DNA from: CAZEDU01 sp964511185
GTDB lineage: Bacteria; Myxococcota; Myxococcia; Myxococcales; Myxococcaceae
Direction of reading: 5' to 3'
Length of the DNA: 17,495 nucleotides
NCBI GenBank assembly: GCA_964511185.1
Contig: CAZEDU010000107.1
Coordinates: 1 to 17,495, forward strand
The notes below the pieces were generated by a model, which was given only the letters and a program-made list of their open reading frames with translations, ran no database searches and was not told where the DNA came from. The position numbers and the translations under genes are program-made. Below, in pieces: positions 1-6,390 of this stretch. The stretch's first letter is position 1, and every line of letters begins with the position of its first letter.

Positions 1-855
1 CTGGCCGAGATCCTCACCGACAAGTTCACCGACAACGACCTGCAGCTCATCGCGCACGGCATGACGCGCTCGTTGGCGGAGGCCAAGCTGTCGGGCCCGG
101 TGCCTTGGCGCGTGTTGGTCGGCGAGGTCCGCAACACCACCGGTGAGCGCGTCGACACGCTGTCGCTCATCGACAAGATTCAGGTCGAGCTCTTCAAGAC
201 CGGCCGCTTCCAGCTCATCAACCCGCGCGTCCGCATGCAGATCGCCGAAGAGTACGAGTACCAGGGCTCGGACTACGTGCAGCCCGAGAGCCGCAAGGGC
301 CCCGGCGAGCAGCTCGGCGCCGACTACATCCTCGGCGGCACGCTGACCGCCAACGTGCAGGAAGACGGCCGCGACAAGCTGGTCGACTACAAGATGACGA
401 TGCAGCTCACCAACCTGCGCACCGGCGTCGTCGAGTGGGCCGAGGAGAGGGCCTTGCGCAAGAAGCTCGAGGCGGTGGGGCTGTCCAAGAAGACCTCGAG
501 CAACCTGCGCAGCGCGACAATCACCACCGGTTACGTGGGCTCGGTGGTCGCCGGCCTGGTGGGCTTTGGGCTGTGGACCTCGGGCTGGGCGACGCACGCG
601 GCGTACTCCTCGGGGCAGCAAGGTCCCTTGGGCCCCCACAGCCCCTTCGGCCCCGAGCCGACGATCAGCTACCCCGCCGCCCAGGCCGCGGTGGGCCGCT
701 CGCAGATCGGCGCGTACACCATGGCCGGCGCCGTCGGCCTGGCCGCCCTCACGGTGATGGTGCAGGTGTTCACCGACGAGCCGGTCTCGCACTTCTCGCT
801 CGCGCCTTCGGTTTCACCCGATGGTGGCGCGTTCGCGCTTCAAGGAAGGTTTTAG
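1..855 (+). CDS. LpoB-like (CsgG-fold) protein with C-terminal hydrophobic extension, 5' truncated
   Basis: The reading frame is open from base 1 and ends at TAG 853-855, so the true start lies upstream. The fragment encodes 284 residues. Its first ~155 residues align throughout with the complete LpoB-like protein at 2702-3301: both share DNDLQLIA/ENDLQLIA, an 'AEEYEYQGS.Y..P...KGPG' block and the DKLV-YKM strand. By comparison roughly 40 N-terminal residues (signal peptide and probable lipobox) are missing. Known family role: LpoB is an outer-membrane lipoprotein that activates the peptidoglycan synthase PBP1B; no PBP gene is visible here, so the partner is unknown. Unlike the paralogue, this protein continues for ~110 residues with two hydrophobic segments (about residues 178-198 and 236-256 of the fragment) around a Gly/Pro-rich stretch, and ends in a strand-like tail terminating in Phe. 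The extension is not standard for LpoB, and its function is not inferable. The next gene starts 4 nt downstream. Confidence 0.8.
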   Translation: MAEILTDKFTDNDLQLIAHGMTRSLAEAKLSGPVPWRVLVGEVRNTTGERVDTLSLIDKIQVELFKTGRFQLINPRVRMQIAEEYEYQGSDYVQPESRKGPGEQLGADYILGGTLTANVQEDGRDKLVDYKMTMQLTNLRTGVVEWAEERALRKKLEAVGLSKKTSSNLRSATITTGYVGSVVAGLVGFGLWTSGWATHAAYSSGQQGPLGPHSPFGPEPTISYPAAQAAVGRSQIGAYTMAGAVGLAALTVMVQVFTDEPVSHFSLAPSVSPDGGAFALQGRF

Positions 856-859
856 CGTC

Positions 860-1231
860 ATGCGAGCCCTCTTCTTCGGACTGGCTGCGGGCCTCGCGCT
901 GTCGGGCTGCCCCGATTTTCCCGCCAACGGCGAGTACTTCTGCAAGAGCAACGCGGACTGCCCGCCCGGGCGGCCGTGCCGCGTCAACGAAGAGCGGTGC
1001 GAGCCCGCGCAGGCGAAGTCGGTGGAGACGGGCTGGGACTGCGACAATGGTCTCGACGACGACCGCGACGGCAACACGGACTGCTACGACAAAGACTGCC
1101 GAGGTCAACCCGGCTGCGGCCTCTCCTACGACGCCGAGACGATGTGCCATGACGGTCGAGACGATGACCTCGATGGCAAGACCGACTGCGCCGACAGCGA
1201 CTGCGCTGGCCGGTTCCCCTGCGCCCAGTGA
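860..1231 (+). CDS. Small Cys/Asp-rich repeat lipoprotein
   Basis: The product is 123 aa. ATG 860 is chosen over the in-frame ATG at 821 because it is preceded by an AAGGAAGG Shine-Dalgarno sequence (842-849), does not overlap the upstream gene, and gives a clean signal peptide with lipobox LSGC (acylated Cys at residue 17). The mature protein has many cysteines and two tandem acidic modules of the form C-x-x-G-x-DDD-x-D-G-x-x-DC-x-D-x-DC. The first is at about residues 55-75 and the second at about 95-115. Repeats of this kind are frequent in secreted myxobacterial proteins and resemble Ca2+-binding DxDxDG loops combined with disulfides. Binding is an inference only. The protein is probably lipid-anchored, facing the periplasm or cell surface. 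It lies 4 nt after the LpoB-like gene, so co-transcription is likely. No enzymatic domain is recognised. Confidence 0.8.
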   Translation: MRALFFGLAAGLALSGCPDFPANGEYFCKSNADCPPGRPCRVNEERCEPAQAKSVETGWDCDNGLDDDRDGNTDCYDKDCRGQPGCGLSYDAETMCHDGRDDDLDGKTDCADSDCAGRFPCAQ

Positions 1232-1322
1232 CGCCGGTTTGAATATTTCGGCTCGCGTTCTGTTCCAACGCGTGATTTCGAGCCCTTTTTCTGGCCGTAA
1301 CGACGCTGCAAGGAGCTTCGCA

Positions 1323-1865
1323 ATGACTCTGAAGGGATGCATGGCCGCCGCGCTGCTGGCGCTCGTCAGCCTGCCGGGTGCCGCGCTGGCGCAAGAGCGC
1401 GGCCGCACGGATGGCCCGGAAGGTTCTGAGATCGGCAAGGGGGGGTACTCCGGCGCGGGCGACAACCGGTTCTCGCTGCAGCTCGACTGGGGCGCGGCGC
1501 TCGGAGATCCGCTGAGCGTCAACGGCCCGCCGCTCTTCGCGGGCCTCACCGCCACCTACTGGGCCTACGACTGGTTCCTCATCGACGCCGCGGGCGGTTA
1601 CCAGTTCGTCAACCGCCGCGCGTATGGGCTCATCGGTCCGCGCTTCCGCACCGGCGGCTATCCGCTGGCGTTCACCATCGGCGCGCGCGCGGGCGCCATC
1701 ACCGAGCCGGGCACGGGGGTGCGCTTCGCGCTCTCTCCGAACGCCGGCTTCGACCTCTTGATTCGCCGCAGCGTGCTCCTCGCGCTCGGGTACAGCCTCG
1801 ACCTACCCATCGCGGGCTCGGGCGCGGATCACCGCATCTACTTGTCGGCCGGATACAGGTTCTAA
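1323..1865 (+). CDS. Predicted outer-membrane beta-barrel protein
   Basis: The product is 180 aa. ATG 1323 has a good AAGGAG (1310-1315) 7 nt upstream. The frame stays open far upstream of it, but that part overlaps other genes and has no coding character. Residues 1-23 form a Sec signal peptide with an A-L-A cleavage site before Gln24. The rest alternates polar and hydrophobic residues in short amphipathic strands separated by Gly/Pro/Asn turns (for example the strand around FSLQLDWGAAL and the one at GLTATYWAYDWF). It ends in ...YLSAGYRF; a terminal Phe is the usual BAM signal of barrel proteins. Size and pattern suit a small 8-stranded barrel. No specific family is recognised. It follows a 91-nt gap after the Cys-rich lipoprotein, the largest gap in this cluster before the calpain gene, and is only 3 nt from the next gene. 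Confidence 0.72.
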   Translation: MTLKGCMAAALLALVSLPGAALAQERGRTDGPEGSEIGKGGYSGAGDNRFSLQLDWGAALGDPLSVNGPPLFAGLTATYWAYDWFLIDAAGGYQFVNRRAYGLIGPRFRTGGYPLAFTIGARAGAITEPGTGVRFALSPNAGFDLLIRRSVLLALGYSLDLPIAGSGADHRIYLSAGYRF

Positions 1866-1868
1866 GCC

Positions 1869-2684
1869 ATGATCTCGACCATTCTCCTGACGGGGCTGCT
1901 CGCCGCCTCGCCGACCGGAAAGACCCAGACCCACGTCGTCGTCCCGGCGCCAGCGTTCCCCGGGCAGACGAGCACCATCAACATCCTGGAGTGGGACTCC
2001 AACCAGCTGCCGAAGATCTACGAGCGCAGCGATCAGCTGCCGTTCACCGACGACGAGATCGCCAAGCTGGCCAAGGCGGGGTTCGACCCGGCGCAGATGG
2101 TGAAGATGATCGAAGAGCGCCGCTGCGCGTGCGACGCCTCGGCCGAAGGGCTGATCAAGCTGAAGAACGCGGGCGTGCACAAGGACGTGCTCGCCGCCGT
2201 GTCCTTGCACTCGCTCAAGCCGAACCGGGGGCTCTTCCTCGACGTGCTCGTCGACTTCACCGGCGATGGCAGCCAGGCGCGCGAGAACTTCCTCTACTTC
2301 TTCATCGACGATGGCGACCTGACGCGCGTCTTCACCGCCAACATCTCCGACCTGCTCGGGCGGCGGAACCAGCACGAAGAGATGGTCGACCGCAGCGACA
2401 TCCTGCTCGCCAAGCGCGTGCGCCGCATCCGCCTGCCTGGAGAGGTGGCGCTCAAGGTCTACGGCAAGCACACCGTGCTGGTCGCCGCCAGCGCCAACCC
2501 GACGTTGACCCACCCCGCGCAGCTCACCCAAGCCGAGCGCGACCGGGCGCAGGTCTATACGTTCGACTACCCGCGCAGCTCGTTGCAGTCGGTCTGCCGG
2601 CTCACCGCGGGCTACAGGCGCGACCCGGTGTTGGCGTACAAGTGGCGCTTCATGGGCAGCCGTTTCGAATGTGAATGGAACTAG
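1869..2684 (+). CDS. Conserved-type secreted protein of unknown function
   Basis: The product is 271 aa. It starts at ATG 1869, 3 nt after the preceding stop, with only a weak upstream AGG, so translation is probably coupled. A short hydrophobic N-terminus (residues 4-14) could be a signal peptide but is weak. Residues ~55-112 contain a two-part helical motif: 'FTDDEIAKLAKAGF...MVKMIEE' then 'CACDASAEGLIKLKNAGV..DVLAAV'. The pattern of a first 'DEI..L.KAG' helix pair, a Cys/Asp linker and a second 'LI.LK.AGV...V' pair recurs in many proteobacterial envelope proteins of unknown function. The remaining ~150 residues look beta-rich (FLDVLVDFTGDG, NFLYFFIDDGD, VALKVYGKHTVLV) and end in FECEWN. 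I do not recognise a named domain there. The stop codon TAG overlaps the SD of the following LpoB-like gene, supporting a shared transcript. Confidence 0.75.
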   Translation: MISTILLTGLLAASPTGKTQTHVVVPAPAFPGQTSTINILEWDSNQLPKIYERSDQLPFTDDEIAKLAKAGFDPAQMVKMIEERRCACDASAEGLIKLKNAGVHKDVLAAVSLHSLKPNRGLFLDVLVDFTGDGSQARENFLYFFIDDGDLTRVFTANISDLLGRRNQHEEMVDRSDILLAKRVRRIRLPGEVALKVYGKHTVLVAASANPTLTHPAQLTQAERDRAQVYTFDYPRSSLQSVCRLTAGYRRDPVLAYKWRFMGSRFECEWN

Positions 2685-2701
2685 GAGCGAGAAAGACCGT
2701 C

Positions 2702-3301
2702 ATGAAAAAGGCTCTCACCCTCATCGCCGTCGCTTCGCTGATCGCCGCCACCGGCTGCACCGGCCGGCGCGCGTACACCCGCGGGCAGTACACCGACCCG
2801 AACCAGATCGAGATGCTGTCGGATCAGTTCAACGAGAACGACCTGCAGCTCATCGCCAAGAAGATGGTCGAGTCGCTCTCCACCTCGCCGGCCTTCGCGC
2901 AGATTCAGGGCCGGCCGGTGGTGATCGTCGGGAAGATGAAGAACAGCACCTCCGAGCACATCGACATGCGCTCGCTCGCCGACAAGATCGAGGTGCAGCT
3001 CGGCAAGACCGGCAAGTTCGCCTTCATGGACAAGGCGGCGCGCCAGGAGATCGCCGAGGAGTACGAGTACCAGGGCTCGGGCTACACCAACCCGCAGGCG
3101 GCGAAGGGCCCTGGCGCTCAAGCGTCGGCCGACTACCTGCTGACCGGCGAGATCTCGTCGATCATCCAAGAGGTCGGCACCGACAAGCTCGTCTACTACA
3201 AGATGACCACCAAGCTTCACAACCTGAAGTCCGGCATCATCGAGTGGAGCGACGAGAAGGAGCTGCGCAAGCAGTTCGAGAAGCAGAACGTCGGCTGGTA
3301 A
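2702..3301 (+). CDS. LpoB-like penicillin-binding-protein activator lipoprotein
   Basis: The product is 199 aa, close to the usual LpoB length (about 210). ATG 2702 is preferred to the in-frame ATG at 2675 because it yields a standard lipoprotein signal, MKKALTL...AATGC, with the acylated Cys at residue 19. The 2675 start would overlap the upstream gene and add charged residues before the signal. An AGGAG lies at 2683-2687. The mature part begins with a flexible Arg/Tyr/Thr-rich linker, followed by the compact CsgG/LpoB-like alpha/beta domain (~residues 45-195). This includes the 'RPVVIVGKMKN.TSEHID' strand-turn and 'ADYLLTGEI' strand typical of COG3417. In E. coli LpoB reaches through peptidoglycan to stimulate PBP1B. 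The same role here is inferred from family membership, and no PBP is in the window. It is a paralogue of the truncated gene at 1-855 and is followed 27 nt later by a COG3014 lipoprotein. Confidence 0.85.
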   Translation: MKKALTLIAVASLIAATGCTGRRAYTRGQYTDPNQIEMLSDQFNENDLQLIAKKMVESLSTSPAFAQIQGRPVVIVGKMKNSTSEHIDMRSLADKIEVQLGKTGKFAFMDKAARQEIAEEYEYQGSGYTNPQAAKGPGAQASADYLLTGEISSIIQEVGTDKLVYYKMTTKLHNLKSGIIEWSDEKELRKQFEKQNVGW

Positions 3302-3328
3302 CGCCGCCCCTTCGACCGTCCTATCGCC

Positions 3329-4561
3329 GTGCTTCGATTGCACAGCGCTCTCGCGGTTCTGCTCGCGCTCCCATTCCTCGGGTGCGCGAGCGACTACGTG
3401 GCGAGGACGCATGACTTTCGCCGGGCTTACGAGACGGGGAACTACCCGCGCGCCGTCGAGCTGATCGCCCGGGAAGAGAAGGACGAGAACAGCATCGACC
3501 GGCTGCTGGTGCTGCTCGACAAGGGTATGGTGCTGCACGCCGCCGGCCGGTACGAGGAGAGCATCAAGGTCCTCGCCGAGGCGGACAAGCTCTCGCAGCA
3601 GATCGACTTCACCTCGATCAGCGAAGAGGCCGGCACGCTGCTCACCAACGAGCGGCAGCGCACCTACCGCGGCGAGGACTTCGAGAAGCTGATGATCTCG
3701 ACCTTGCAGGCGCTCAACTACGCCGGGCTGGGGAAAGACGAAGACGCGCTGGTCGAGGTCCGCCGCGTCAACGAGCGCATCCGCAAGATGATCGCGGAGG
3801 AGAAGAAGCCCTACGAGCAGCTCGCCATCGCGCGCTACCTGGGCGGCGTCCTGTACGAGGACGTCGGCGAAGAGGACTCGGCCTTCATCGACTACAACCT
3901 GGCCCACCAGCTGCAACCGCAGCTCGGGAGCCTCGCCGAGCCGCTCGTGCGCCTGGCGAAGAAGACCGGCCGCGAAGACGCGTACGACAAGCTTCGCAAG
4001 CTCTACCCGGACGTCTCCGACGAGCCGCTCGGCCCCAACGAAGGGCAGATCGTCGTCATCGTCGAAGCGGGCCGCGCGCCGGTGAAGGAAGAGAGCAACG
4101 CCGAGCAGCGCCACCACGGCGCGGTGCAGCTGGTCGCGGTGCCGCGCTTCCGCGATCGCGGCGTGCCCCCGCGCGCCCGCGCCTCGCTCGGCGCGCAAGA
4201 GGCCGAGGCGGTCACCGTCACCTCCATCTCGAAGGTGGCCAAGGTGCACCTGAACGACCGCATCGGCCGGATCCTCGCGCGCTCGGTGGCGAGCACCGCC
4301 ATCAAGGCGGGCGTGGCGGCGGGCGTCGGCGCCGCGACCAACAGCGAGGCGCTGGGCGTCCTCACGTTCCTGCTGCTCTCCAGCACCAACCAGTCGGACC
4401 TGCGCTCCTGGCTCTCGCTCCCCGCGGAGTTTCAGGTGGCGCGGCTGCGCGCGCCGGCAGGTCAACACGAGCTGACCTTGCGCTTCGCCGGCCACGCGAC
4501 GACCCACCCGGTGACGGTCAAGCCCAAGCGCATCGCGCTCGTGGTCGTGCGCCGGTACTGA
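3329..4561 (+). CDS. COG3014-family TPR-like lipoprotein
   Basis: The product is 410 aa. GTG 3329 is the first start after the LpoB stop, which lies in the same frame 27 nt upstream. No clear SD is present, so coupling to LpoB translation is plausible. The N-terminus is a lipoprotein-type signal ending FLGC (Cys19; Phe at -3 is slightly off consensus). Residues ~25-215 are helical TPR-like repeats, including 'RTYRGEDFEKLMISTLQALN' and 'DALVEVRRVNERI', which match my recall of COG3014 proteins. A beta-rich second half carries the family landmarks 'IVVIVEAGRAPVKEE' (~241-255) and 'SDLRSWLSLPAEFQVARL...AGQHELTL' near the C-terminus. COG3014 genes commonly sit beside LpoB (COG3417), exactly as here. 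Their biochemical role is not established; an envelope or peptidoglycan-linked scaffold role is inferred from this partnership. Confidence 0.85.
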   Translation: MLRLHSALAVLLALPFLGCASDYVARTHDFRRAYETGNYPRAVELIAREEKDENSIDRLLVLLDKGMVLHAAGRYEESIKVLAEADKLSQQIDFTSISEEAGTLLTNERQRTYRGEDFEKLMISTLQALNYAGLGKDEDALVEVRRVNERIRKMIAEEKKPYEQLAIARYLGGVLYEDVGEEDSAFIDYNLAHQLQPQLGSLAEPLVRLAKKTGREDAYDKLRKLYPDVSDEPLGPNEGQIVVIVEAGRAPVKEESNAEQRHHGAVQLVAVPRFRDRGVPPRARASLGAQEAEAVTVTSISKVAKVHLNDRIGRILARSVASTAIKAGVAAGVGAATNSEALGVLTFLLLSSTNQSDLRSWLSLPAEFQVARLRAPAGQHELTLRFAGHATTHPVTVKPKRIALVVVRRY

Positions 4562-4602
4562 TCCGCAACTTCGGCGGCGCCCGGGCGACAACCACATCCG
4601 CC

Positions 4603-4607
4603 GGAGG
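4603..4607 (+). promoter_or_regulatory. Ribosome binding site of the calpain-like gene
   Basis: A GGAGG core lies 5 nt before ATG 4613. It is one of the strongest Shine-Dalgarno sites in the window. It supports the 4613 start and independent translation of the calpain-like gene after a 51-nt gap from the COG3014 gene. Confidence 0.7.
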
Positions 4608-4612
4608 TTTGT

Positions 4613-5623
4613 ATGCCGATTCAACGAATGACCGAGCTGGAGCGCCGTTGGAAGTCGTCCATGGAGGACGGGAAGGTCGACGCCCGCGAGGCGAACGCGC
4701 TCTCGTCGGCGCTGGCGACCCCGGGGGACAAGGACTTCCTGCTCGAGCGGCTCAAGCGCGAGGCGAGCCTCTTCGAGCAGGGGGCGCGCAAGGTGCTGGA
4801 CGCGTTCTTCGGCATCCCGCTCCCGGCGGGGGAAAAACGGCGCGACCTGCCGGATCCGGCGGTGCTCGAGAAGCACCAGCGCACGGTGCAGTACCAGTGG
4901 CTCGACGGCGCCGTGTTCGTCGAAGGCGCCGACGAGACCGACGTGAAGCAGGGCCAGCTGTGGGACTGCTACCTGGCGGCGGCGCTGGCGGCGGTGGCCG
5001 CGCGCGAGCCCAAGACGATTGAAGAGGCCGTGCGCGACAACGGCGACGGGACGGTGACGGTGCGCTTCTACGACGTGACGAGGCCCGGCCGCGCGACGCC
5101 CGAGTTCGTCACCGTCGACAAGCAGCTGCCGATGATGAACGGCTCGCCCTACTACGCGAAGAACACCAAGGTCGGCGAGACGTGGGTGGGGCTGGTGGAG
5201 AAGGCCTTCGCGATGTGGAAGGGCGGCTACGAGGCGATCGGCGCCGAGAAGCCAGTCATCGTGCACGGCCCGGGCGACGTCATCTCCGCGCTGACCGGCC
5301 GCCGCGACGTGTCTCGTCGCATCAGCGAGCGGTCGAGCGAGCTGAGCCTCTTCCAGCAGCTCCAGTTCGCGCTCAAGCGCGGCGCGTCGGCGGTGGCTGG
5401 CACCCACGGCGAAGACCAGGCGGCGCTCTACACCGGCACCGGCCTCGTCTCGTACCACGCGTACTCGGTGCTCGACGCGGTCGAGGAGAACGGCGAGCGC
5501 TACCTGGTGCTGCGCAACCCTTGGGCCCGCCGGGAGCCCGGCAACGACGGCGTCGACGACGGCATCTTCCGCATCGACATGAAGACCTTCGTCAAGTTCT
5601 TCGGCTCGCTGACCATCGCCTAG
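4613..5623 (+). CDS. Calpain-type (family C2) cysteine protease
   Basis: The product is 336 aa. The catalytic domain shows every C2 landmark. 'QGQLWDCYLAAALAAVA' (113-129) carries the oxyanion Gln113 and nucleophile Cys119. 'SYHAYSVLDAVEENG' has His282, and 'YLVLRNPWARREPG' has Asn302, with the NPW motif found in eukaryotic calpains. A central conserved stretch 'TWVGLVEKAFAMWKGGYEAIG' also matches family pattern. The N-terminal ~90 residues are helical, charged and unrecognised; they may be a regulatory or pro-segment. No signal peptide or transmembrane segment is seen, so the protein is probably cytosolic or exported by a non-Sec route. No EF-hand or C2-like domain is present, so Ca2+ control cannot be assumed. 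In position it is the last + strand gene before an inverted block; its stop is followed at once by a GC palindrome. Substrates are unknown. Confidence 0.85.
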   Translation: MPIQRMTELERRWKSSMEDGKVDAREANALSSALATPGDKDFLLERLKREASLFEQGARKVLDAFFGIPLPAGEKRRDLPDPAVLEKHQRTVQYQWLDGAVFVEGADETDVKQGQLWDCYLAAALAAVAAREPKTIEEAVRDNGDGTVTVRFYDVTRPGRATPEFVTVDKQLPMMNGSPYYAKNTKVGETWVGLVEKAFAMWKGGYEAIGAEKPVIVHGPGDVISALTGRRDVSRRISERSSELSLFQQLQFALKRGASAVAGTHGEDQAALYTGTGLVSYHAYSVLDAVEENGERYLVLRNPWARREPGNDGVDDGIFRIDMKTFVKFFGSLTIA

Positions 5624-5624
5624 C

Positions 5625-5638
5625 AGGGGACCGTCCCC
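5625..5638. repeat. Short GC palindrome AGGGGACCGTCCCC
   Basis: It can fold as a 5-bp GGGGA/TCCCC stem with a 3-nt loop, placed 1 nt after the calpain stop and 7 nt before the stop of the convergent DUF6932-like gene. There is no T-tract on either side, so it is a poor classical terminator. A related copy is at 6372-6385 on the other side of the DUF6932-like gene (10 of 14 positions identical). Similar GGGGAC-n-GTCCCC palindromes are scattered repeats in some Gram-negative genomes. Copy number here cannot be judged from this window. Confidence 0.45.
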
Positions 5639-5645
5639 GAGCGCC

Positions 5646-6179
5646 TTAACCGCGCCTTGACTGCGCGATGAGGTCCGCCACCTCGAGCAGCGCGAGCCCG
5701 ACGCGAGGGCCCTTGGGGCCTCCCAGCGTCGGTCGCGCCGGGCGCGGGTTGGGCGGCGCGTGCAGGAAGCCGCTCAGCGACGACGGGCCACCCGGAAAGA
5801 AGATCGACTCGTCGTGCAGGTACAGGTGCACGCCGCGCTCGGTCTGGTGTCGGTTGAACGAGCCGAACGCCGTCGCATCGCGTGGCGCCCGAGGCACGCG
5901 CACGTCCGGCGGCGTGAAGGCGATGAGGTCCATGTCGCCCGGCAGCGCGAAGTCGGTGCTGAAGAAGCTCCCACCGCCGGCCAGGTGCGTGACTTTGTAT
6001 CGCTCGAGGATTTCGGGCGCGGCCTGCTCCAGGCGGCGCCACAGCGCCAGGCGCTGCTCGTTCCAGGCGAACCGCTGCTTGGCCTCGGCCGCCGAAACGG
6101 GGTGCACGCCCGGCGGAAGCAGGCGCACTTGGCGGGTCGAGCCGTCTCTGGCGCCGAGCGCGTGGCGCTGCGCGGTCAT
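5646..6179 (-). CDS. DUF6932-like protein with nucleotidyltransferase-type signature
   Basis: The product is 177 aa from ATG 6179 (complement). Residues 19-90 match my recall of DUF6932 proteins: an opening 'LLPPGVHP.S..E...RFAWNEQR', a helix 'LWRRLEQAAPEILERY', then 'HLAGGGSFFSTDFALPGDMDLIAF'. The GS (70-71) ... DxD (Asp82, Asp84) arrangement is the active-site signature of Pol-beta-superfamily nucleotidyltransferases. The third acidic residue is not certain, and activity is unproven. The frame remains open to a TTG at 6362 with an in-frame ATG at 6332, but the extra ~60 residues are Arg/Pro/Ala-rich and precede the point where family similarity starts, so 6179 is preferred. The SD is weak. 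The C-terminal part has 'GVHLYLHDESIFFPGG'. No HEPN or toxin-like partner gene is adjacent. The gene lies on the opposite strand to its left neighbour. Confidence 0.62.
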   Translation of the reverse strand: MTAQRHALGARDGSTRQVRLLPPGVHPVSAAEAKQRFAWNEQRLALWRRLEQAAPEILERYKVTHLAGGGSFFSTDFALPGDMDLIAFTPPDVRVPRAPRDATAFGSFNRHQTERGVHLYLHDESIFFPGGPSSLSGFLHAPPNPRPARPTLGGPKGPRVGLALLEVADLIAQSRRG

Positions 6180-6371
6180 GCCGTTCCAGGTTCGGTTGGG
6201 AATGCCCGCCGTCACCGCGCCGCCGCTGCGCCGGACCGATGCGCGCACGTAGCCCGGAACCGATGGGGCCAAGCCGCTGGGCGCAACGACGCGGTGGGGC
6301 GCGATGCGGGTGGGGACAAGCGCGGGGCGCATCGAAGAATTGTCGGCGCGCCACCCCCCCAAGTTTCCAAC
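6180..6371 (-). other. Intergenic stretch or uncertain N-terminal extension of the DUF6932-like gene
   Basis: This stretch has no recognised gene. It is open in the DUF6932-like frame up to a TTG at 6362, giving an Arg/Ala/Pro-rich extension without family similarity or a convincing SD before the ATG at 6332. It could be a leader, an extension in this lineage only, or simply GC-rich sequence lacking stops by chance. Confidence 0.4.
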
Positions 6372-6385
6372 CGGGGGCTGTCCCT
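6372..6385. repeat. Second GC palindrome, CGGGGGCTGTCCCT
   Basis: This degenerate relative of the 5625-5638 palindrome shares the GGGG-x-C-x-GTCCC core. Its stem has three G-C pairs plus G-U wobbles. It lies 5 nt beyond the stop (6391) of the secreted-protein gene on the minus strand and upstream of the DUF6932-like gene, so the two copies bracket that gene. It could be a decayed repeat or a weak transcriptional attenuator. There is no T-tract. Confidence 0.35.
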
Positions 6386-6390
6386 CAACC

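Noticed and set aside
435..1322. Upstream extension of the beta-barrel frame
   Set aside because: It overlaps two better-supported genes and is low-complexity Arg/Ala-rich. ATG 1323 has an SD and signal peptide.
1232..1322. Sigma-70 promoter before the beta-barrel gene
   Set aside because: A TTGAAT occurs at 1239-1244, but nothing resembling TATAAT lies 16-18 nt downstream. The region is slightly AT-richer, so a promoter remains possible but unsupported.
2681..5458. Very long minus-strand open frame (925 codons)
   Set aside because: It is antisense to the LpoB-like, COG3014 and calpain genes, which have clear motifs. The translation is Arg/Leu/Ala-rich with no domains, as expected for a shadow frame in high-GC DNA.
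5625..5638. Intrinsic terminator between calpain and DUF6932-like genes
   Set aside because: The stem is only 5 bp and has no T-tract on either strand; it is recorded as a repeat instead.
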